Assembly: GCF_030408795.1 (NCBI RefSeq)
Contig: NZ_CP047211.1
Location: forward strand, 2,046,001-2,110,000
DNA length: 64,000 nucleotides
Reading direction: 5' to 3'
Source of the DNA: Corynebacterium hansenii
GTDB lineage: Bacteria > Actinomycetota > Actinomycetes > Mycobacteriales > Mycobacteriaceae
The notes under the pieces are model-generated. The model made no database searches. It was not told where the DNA came from and worked only from the letters and a program-made list of their open reading frames with translations. Both the position numbers and the translations under genes were made by a program. Shown piece after piece: positions 59,798-64,000 of this stretch. Positions within the stretch are counted from its first letter, which is position 1, and each line of letters starts with the position of its first letter.

Positions 59798-60556
59798 CTA
59801 CCTCAGGTGCGCCGTGTCGTTGACCAGTGTGACCGACGTCGGGCCGTCGGCATAGAACTCGGCGACCGACAGCGACGCGAGATCCAGGTGCAGGCGGGTG
59901 TACAGCTCGAACCCGGCACCGAGGCCCTGCCGGATGATCGCCTTCACCGGCGTCACGTGGCTGACCACCAGGAACGTGCCGGGGCCGAAACTCTCGGCGA
60001 TCCGTCGGCGGGCGGCGGCGACGCGGTCGTCGACGGCGCGGAACGCCTCGCCACCCGGCGGCGGCAGCTCGGGGTCGGTGAGCCAGCGGGCGTGGATGTC
60101 GGCGTCGCGGGCGGCGGCCTCGCCGAAGGTCAGCCCCTCCCACGTGCCGAAGTCGGTTTCCCGCAGATCGTCGTCGACGCAGATGTCCAGGCCGAGTTCC
60201 GCGGAGGCGTACTCCGCAGTTTCCAGGGCGCGGGCCTGCGGCGACGCGATGATCCCGCCGATTTCCCAGTCCCCCAGCGCCAACCGGTCGGCGGCGGCGC
60301 GGGCTTGGCGACGACCGAAGTCGGTCAGCGACGGGTTCGACGTCGACCCGCTGTACCGGCGGTCGATGCTCATGGGCGTCTGCCCGTGGCGCAGCAGAAG
60401 CAGCCGCGTGGGTTCGCCGACGGCGCCGGTCCACCCCGGGCTCGCCGACGACGCTTCGCGCGCCGACCCCGAACCCGACGTCGTGGACACCAAACCCGCG
60501 CCTCCGGTTCCGGCCGGGCCCGCGGCTCGCTCCGCCGACCCCGCATCGCCGCTCAT
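59798..60556 (-). CDS. Histidine phosphatase (CobC/PhoE-like), without RNase H domain
   Basis: A 252-aa phosphoglycerate-mutase-like phosphatase. The catalytic motif is RLLLLRHGQTPMSIDRRYSG (phosphohistidine in RHG), the second basic residue is in IIASPQARALETAEYASAEL, ETDFGTWEGLTFGEA carries the catalytic Glu, and VVSHVTPVKAIIRQGLG the second His. In mycobacteria (Rv2228c type) the corresponding protein has an N-terminal RNase HI domain; here only a 50-residue Ser/Ala/Gly-rich disordered segment precedes the phosphatase. Overlaps the zinc-ribbon gene stop by 4 bases, second last of a coupled run Nif3 - zinc ribbon - phosphatase. Substrate not determined. Confidence 0.88.
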   Translation of the reverse strand: MSGDAGSAERAAGPAGTGGAGLVSTTSGSGSAREASSASPGWTGAVGEPTRLLLLRHGQTPMSIDRRYSGSTSNPSLTDFGRRQARAAADRLALGDWEIGGIIASPQARALETAEYASAELGLDICVDDDLRETDFGTWEGLTFGEAAARDADIHARWLTDPELPPPGGEAFRAVDDRVAAARRRIAESFGPGTFLVVSHVTPVKAIIRQGLGAGFELYTRLHLDLASLSVAEFYADGPTSVTLVNDTAHLR

Positions 60557-61308
60557 CGGCCGCCCCCCTTGCCGCCCTTGCCCGCGGCGTTGAGGGTCAC
60601 CGGCCGCACCAGCCACGCCCGGCACTCGGGGCAGTTGACCACCACCTCGGGCGGAAGCCGTTCGAAGTCGCGCATGGTCGACGCATCGAGCTCCATGTAG
60701 CAGCTCAGGCAGGTGCGCCCCTCGAGGCGGGCGACGCCGATGCCGGTTTCGGCGGTGATCTTGTCGTAGCGCGACAGCAGCGTCGGGTCGACCTTGCCGC
60801 GCAGCTCCTCCATGCGCCGCTTCAGCCCGTCGACCTGGGCCTGCACGTCCAGATCGGCGTCGGCAACGCGCTTTTCGGCGCCGCGGATGCGCTCCTCCAG
60901 CTCGCCGGCGTCGGCGCCGGTGTTGATCTCGTGGGCATCGCGGATGTCGCGGACGTCGGCGATGTGGTGCTCGAGTTCCTCGCGGCGCCGCCTCGTGGAC
61001 GCCAGATCATGCTCCAGGTCGCGCCGCACCTCGGGGTCTTCGGCGGCGCCCAGGCTGCGGCGGTCCTCATCCTCGCGGCGGCGCAGCTTGTCCAGGTCCG
61101 ACTCCAATTTCTTGACGTCCACGCCCAGATCCCGCGCCGACAACCTCGACCGGGCGGAACTGGTCCGCTGGGCGGCGCGCTCGGCGAGCAGCGACGTCAG
61201 CTCGGCCCGCTCGGGCGACGACTGGCGCCGCGCTTCGAGCCCGTCCATGCGCGCCTGGGCTTCGGACAGCTCCAGGATCGTCACCTGCGTGACGGGGTCG
61301 AGTTTCAT
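60553..61308 (-). CDS. Coiled-coil protein with C4 zinc ribbon
   Basis: A 251-aa protein of the YqfH/Rv2229c-like zinc-ribbon family. The first 190 residues form a long antiparallel coiled coil (SDLDKLRRREDEDRRSLGAA, DLASTRRRREELEHHIADVR). The C-terminal ribbon has two CxxC pairs, GRTCLSCYMEL and VVNCPECRAWLV. Family members are linked to nucleic-acid or envelope functions in chlamydia and epsilon-proteobacteria, with no defined role in actinobacteria. GAGGAG before the ATG; both ends overlap neighbours by 4 bases (ATGA), so it is translationally coupled to the Nif3-like and phosphatase genes. Confidence 0.9.
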   Translation of the reverse strand: MKLDPVTQVTILELSEAQARMDGLEARRQSSPERAELTSLLAERAAQRTSSARSRLSARDLGVDVKKLESDLDKLRRREDEDRRSLGAAEDPEVRRDLEHDLASTRRRREELEHHIADVRDIRDAHEINTGADAGELEERIRGAEKRVADADLDVQAQVDGLKRRMEELRGKVDPTLLSRYDKITAETGIGVARLEGRTCLSCYMELDASTMRDFERLPPEVVVNCPECRAWLVRPVTLNAAGKGGKGGGR

Positions 61309-62465
61309 CGTTTCTCCTCGGTGGTGTCGGTGGTGGTGCGGGCGGCGACGGTCCACGGGTCGGTGCGGATGTCCAGGACCTCCGCCTCGATGCCCAGCGC
61401 GTCGCCCAGCAGCTCCGCGGCCTGGCCGCACCAGGGGAATTCGCTGGCCCAGTGCGCGGTGTCGACGATGCAGGGGCCGCCGTCGCGCAGCGCCTCGTCG
61501 ACGGGGTGGTGCCGCAGGTCGGACGTGACGAACGCGTCGACGCCCAGTTTGCGCGCGGTGTTCAGGAAGGAATCGCCGGAGCCGGAGGCCACCGCCACGC
61601 GGCGGATCATCCGGTCCGGGTCGCCGGCGCCGCGCACGCCCCACTCCGTGGCCGGCAGGCGCTTTGCGACGCGATCGACGAAATCGCGGAAAGGCATCGG
61701 CTCGTCGAGGTCTCCGACGCGCCCGATGCCCAGCGCGGTGCCGGGGTCGAGATCGCCGACGAGGGATTCGAGGATGTCGAAGCTCGGCTCCTCGTACGGG
61801 TGCGCCTCCAGCAGCGCGGCGTGGACGCGCGACCGCAGCGCGGGTTCGGCGACGAACTCGATGCGCTGCTCCTCCACGTGCTCGACCTCGCCGCGCTCGC
61901 CGATGAAGGGGTCGGCGTCGTCGCCCGGGCGGAACTGGCCCCGGCCGGAGAGCTCGTAGGCGCAGGAGTCGTAATCGCCGACGGACCCGGCGCCGGCTGC
62001 GAAGACGGCCTCCTTCACTGCGTCGGCGTGGGACGCCGGCACGCGGACCACCCATGCGTCGAGGTGCTGGCCCGGCTTCGGCGCCAGCGGCGCACCCGGG
62101 GTGACGCCGAGGATCTCGGCGAGGCGGTCATTGACGCCCGGCCGCGCGGAATCGGCGTTGGTGTGCGCCGCGAACAACGCCACGCCGCCGCGGATGAGCT
62201 TGTGCAGGATCCGCCCCTTCGGCGTGTCCGCCGCCACGGAAGACACCCCGCGCAGCAGCAGCGGATGGTGCACCACGAGCATCTGGGCGCCCGCCGCCAC
62301 CGCGGCATCGGCGACGGCGTCGGTGCAGTCCAGCGCCACCGCCACGCGCGAGACGGGCTCCTCGGGGTCGCCGCAGATCAATCCGACCCGATCCCACTCT
62401 TCGGCGAGCTCGGGCGGGTAGGCGGCATCGAGAACTCGGCGCACGTCGGCGACGGTCACGTTCAT
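61305..62465 (-). CDS. Nif3-like dinuclear metal center protein (DUF34)
   Basis: A 386-aa protein of the Nif3/YbgI (GTP cyclohydrolase 1 type 2-like) family. Metal ligands are in MLVVHHPLLLRGV, FAAHTNADSARPGVNDRLAE, SDLRHHPVDEALRDGG and IVDTAHWASEFPW (H, H, D, H, E). An internal CutA1-like ferredoxin-fold insertion (about 125-260: WVVRVPASHADAVKEAVFAA, EAHPYEEPSFDI) is typical of long Nif3 proteins. The molecular function is unresolved; metal insertion or cofactor repair has been proposed. First gene of the coupled run; also carries GCTTTGCGACG (61661-61671). Confidence 0.93.
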   Translation of the reverse strand: MNVTVADVRRVLDAAYPPELAEEWDRVGLICGDPEEPVSRVAVALDCTDAVADAAVAAGAQMLVVHHPLLLRGVSSVAADTPKGRILHKLIRGGVALFAAHTNADSARPGVNDRLAEILGVTPGAPLAPKPGQHLDAWVVRVPASHADAVKEAVFAAGAGSVGDYDSCAYELSGRGQFRPGDDADPFIGERGEVEHVEEQRIEFVAEPALRSRVHAALLEAHPYEEPSFDILESLVGDLDPGTALGIGRVGDLDEPMPFRDFVDRVAKRLPATEWGVRGAGDPDRMIRRVAVASGSGDSFLNTARKLGVDAFVTSDLRHHPVDEALRDGGPCIVDTAHWASEFPWCGQAAELLGDALGIEAEVLDIRTDPWTVAARTTTDTTEEKR

Positions 62466-62591
62466 CTGCGTTCCTCTCGGGTCGTGTGGTCTGTTGGGCG
62501 GTGGACGGCGATGCGCCGGCCATGCGGTGGAGCGCCATGCGCCCACCCGGTGGTGGACGGCACTGCGCCGTTCGGACACTGCGCCGGTCGA

Positions 62592-63719
62592 TCACTTCGG
62601 CGGGTGCCCGCGCCCCTCCCGGATGGCGGCGATGCGGGCGACCTCCCCCACCAGTGTGCCGACGTCGGTGGCGCCCCGCACCGCCAGGCGCCACCACGAC
62701 GTCCCCAGGCCTGGAAACGTGTCGCACCGGCGCACCGCCACGCCACGGTTGGCCAGCGCCAGGCGCGCCGCCTCGGGATCGGCCACCGGCGGCCGGGCGA
62801 GCACGAAGGGGCCGGATGCCGGTTCGACGCTCCACCCGGCGTCGTCGAGCGAGGCGACCATGGCCGCCCGCTCGCGGGCGATGCTCTCCCGCTCCAGCTC
62901 CAGCGGGCGGTCCATGCCGTGTTCGGCGACCAGCCGCATGGCGTGGAGCTGCAGCGTGCCCACCGGCCACGACGGGCGCCGCCGCGCGAGCTTCGCCAGC
63001 ACCTCCGGCGCGCCGAGCGCGTAGCCGCAGCGCAGGCCCGCCAGGGCCCACGTCTTGGTCAGGCTGCGGAAAACGAGCACGCCGGGGTCGCGCACGGAGG
63101 CGACCTCGCTGACGTCGTGGTCTTCGGCGGCGACGACGTCCATGAACGCCTCGTCGACCACCACGATCCGCCCCGGCGCGCGCAACGCCAGGATGTCCTC
63201 GCGCGAATGCAGCACCGACGTCGGGTTGGTCGGGTTGCCCACGACCACGAGGTCGGCGTCATCGGGGATCCGCACCGCGCTGGCACCCGACCGCCCTTCT
63301 TCGCGCACCTGGGCCACGTCCCACGGGCGGCGCAGGATGACGCGCTCGACGGGCACTCCGGCGGCGCGCATGGCGGCCTCCGGCTCGGTGAACTGGGGGT
63401 GGATCACCGCCGGGCGCTCGCACAGGTTCGGCAACAGCGCGAAGCCCTCGGCGACGCCGGCGAGCAGCAGCACCTCGTCGGCCGTGCGACCGTGCCGCGC
63501 CGCGATGAGCCTGCGCACGCGCCGATCCAGCATCGGGTCGGGGTAGGCGGACAACTCGTTGAGGTGGCCACCCACGGCATCGAGAAGCCACCGCGGCGTC
63601 GCCCCGCGAACGTTGACCGCGAAATCGACCAGCGCCCCGCAGGCGGCGACGTCGCCGTGATAGTTCAGATCGCCGGCGAATCCGGTCTCCGCGAACGCGG
63701 TCCCGGCGTCATCCCCCAT
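62592..63719 (-). CDS. cobC: CobC-type threonine-phosphate decarboxylase-like aminotransferase
   Basis: Class I/II fold PLP enzyme, 375 aa, corresponding to the Rv2231c/CobC group of actinobacteria. NYHGDVAACGALVDFAVNVR is the CobC/HisC-like opening, VVVGNPTNPTSVL the substrate loop, IVVVDEAFMDVV the PLP aspartate region, and VFRSLTKTWALAGLRCGYAL carries the PLP lysine. The arginine that binds the carboxylate is probably in WWRLAVRGATD. Start at 63719 (MGDDAGT) is favoured by GAAGGG 7 bases upstream; 63725 and a GTG at 63734 are alternatives. A role in cobalamin side chain synthesis is only inferred, as no other cob genes are in the window. Confidence 0.85.
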   Translation of the reverse strand: MGDDAGTAFAETGFAGDLNYHGDVAACGALVDFAVNVRGATPRWLLDAVGGHLNELSAYPDPMLDRRVRRLIAARHGRTADEVLLLAGVAEGFALLPNLCERPAVIHPQFTEPEAAMRAAGVPVERVILRRPWDVAQVREEGRSGASAVRIPDDADLVVVGNPTNPTSVLHSREDILALRAPGRIVVVDEAFMDVVAAEDHDVSEVASVRDPGVLVFRSLTKTWALAGLRCGYALGAPEVLAKLARRRPSWPVGTLQLHAMRLVAEHGMDRPLELERESIARERAAMVASLDDAGWSVEPASGPFVLARPPVADPEAARLALANRGVAVRRCDTFPGLGTSWWRLAVRGATDVGTLVGEVARIAAIREGRGHPPK

Positions 63720-63789
63720 CTCCATGCCCTTCACATTGCCACACCGCCCGGATCGCCCACCACGGGCCCGCGGAGCCATACTGGAGGGC

Positions 63790-64000
63790 ATGGCCCCCAC
63801 CTTGCTCATCGACGTCGACGGCACCATCAGCGATTCCCTCGCGGGCATCCAGAAGAGTTTCCGGACCGCGCTGGCGGCGATCGATCACCCGCTGCCCGAC
63901 GACGCGTTCCTGGCCACCCTCGCCGGGCCGCCCATGCGGGATTCGATGGTGCGGGTCGGGCTGGAGGGCGATGAGCTCGAGGAGGCCATGCGCGTCTACG
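63790..64000 (+). CDS. HAD-superfamily phosphatase (Gph-like), N-terminal part
   Basis: The first 70 residues of a haloacid-dehalogenase-type hydrolase; the gene runs off the right edge. TLLIDVDGTISDSLAGIQKS is motif I (DxDGT with the nucleophilic Asp), and the following helical cap with LAGPPMRDSMVRVG matches phosphoglycolate phosphatase-like proteins. Divergent from cobC across 70 bp. In corynebacterial order a Gph-like gene occupies this position. Confidence 0.85.
   Translation, partial: MAPTLLIDVDGTISDSLAGIQKSFRTALAAIDHPLPDDAFLATLAGPPMRDSMVRVGLEGDELEEAMRVY

Larger units (their letters stand above)
2074..61671. repeat. Dispersed 11-base word family CGTCGNNAAGC
   Basis: Copies found by eye (left coordinate). 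CGTCGTCAAGC or complement: 11868, 18690, 19486, 22764, 22802, 27694, 36557, 50770, 54933, 56874, 57451. CGTCGCAAAGC: 13391, 38995, 57484, 59692, 61661. CGTCGTGAAGC: 10479, 42149, 55316. CGTCGCGAAGC: 28937, 47417, 52187. CGTCGGAAAGC: 6970, 8780, 36189, 50919. CGTCGAAAAGC: 6588, 31418. Single variants: 2074, 16639, 44101. Both strands are used. For a random 70% GC sequence less than one copy of the 9 fixed bases would be expected. Coordinates span the outermost copies only. Confidence 0.7.

Overview
The window is a high-GC (about 70% by eye) actinobacterial chromosome segment. Gene content and order match the chromosomal backbone of Corynebacterium or a very close relative in Mycobacteriales: glnA, a conserved-hypothetical block, thrC, then glnE, glnA2, panB, a CYTH/CHAD protein, a GalK-like protein, an RNB nuclease, trpB2, rnpB, a histidine phosphatase, a zinc-ribbon protein, a Nif3-like protein, a CobC-type aminotransferase and a HAD phosphatase. 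An LGFP-repeat lipoprotein and an LpqH-like lipoprotein fit the same group. There is no rRNA, tRNA, insertion sequence, phage gene or CRISPR array that I can see.

Layout. 1-4.6 kb: 3' end of glnA, a GT4 glycosyltransferase, an LGFP lipoprotein and a Bcr/CflA efflux pump behind a RosR-like operator. 4.6-10.5 kb: a conserved-hypothetical block with a CHAT-type (caspase-like) protein, an LpqH-like lipoprotein, two translationally coupled proteins of unknown function and a divergent TPR-like helical protein. 10.9-23.4 kb: PRC-barrel/DUF2382 stress protein, thrC, a ThDP enzyme, an LppP/LprE-like lipoprotein with a macro-domain protein, a CDF metal exporter, an ATPase, an MFS transporter, a collagen-like membrane protein, glutaminase and an FMN reductase with a RosR-like site.

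23.5-40.9 kb is the most distinctive part: a self-contained Mce lipid-import island. It has yrbEA-yrbEB-mceABCDEF and an Mce-associated protein in one overlapping operon on the minus strand. The MceG/Mkl-type ATPase is encoded beside it on the plus strand. Three paralogous MpaB/DUF2236 putative oxygenases, an aldehyde dehydrogenase and a TetR regulator flank it. Two shared upstream motifs tie the separate transcription units together: one links the ATPase and yrbEA promoters, the other links mpaB1 with the mpaB3/tetR promoter region. I read it as a module that imports a hydrophobic substrate and oxidises it.

41-64 kb returns to backbone genes: a large XPB/Ssl2-like protein, the nitrogen pair glnE-glnA2 (GlnE's predicted target GlnA lies at the start of the window), panB, phosphate-related CYTH/CHAD, DoxX, a degenerate GHMP-kinase homologue, an RNB nuclease, trpB2, a DUF559/AbiEi-like protein, rnpB and the four-gene run ending in cobC.

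A genome-scale signal crosses all of this: a short word, CGTCGNNAAGC (most often CGTCGTCAAGC), occurs about 29 times on both strands. It appears inside genes in several reading frames, in intergenic DNA, and once as an inverted pair forming a terminator-like hairpin. That behaviour resembles DNA-uptake-sequence families and is not explained by any annotated gene.
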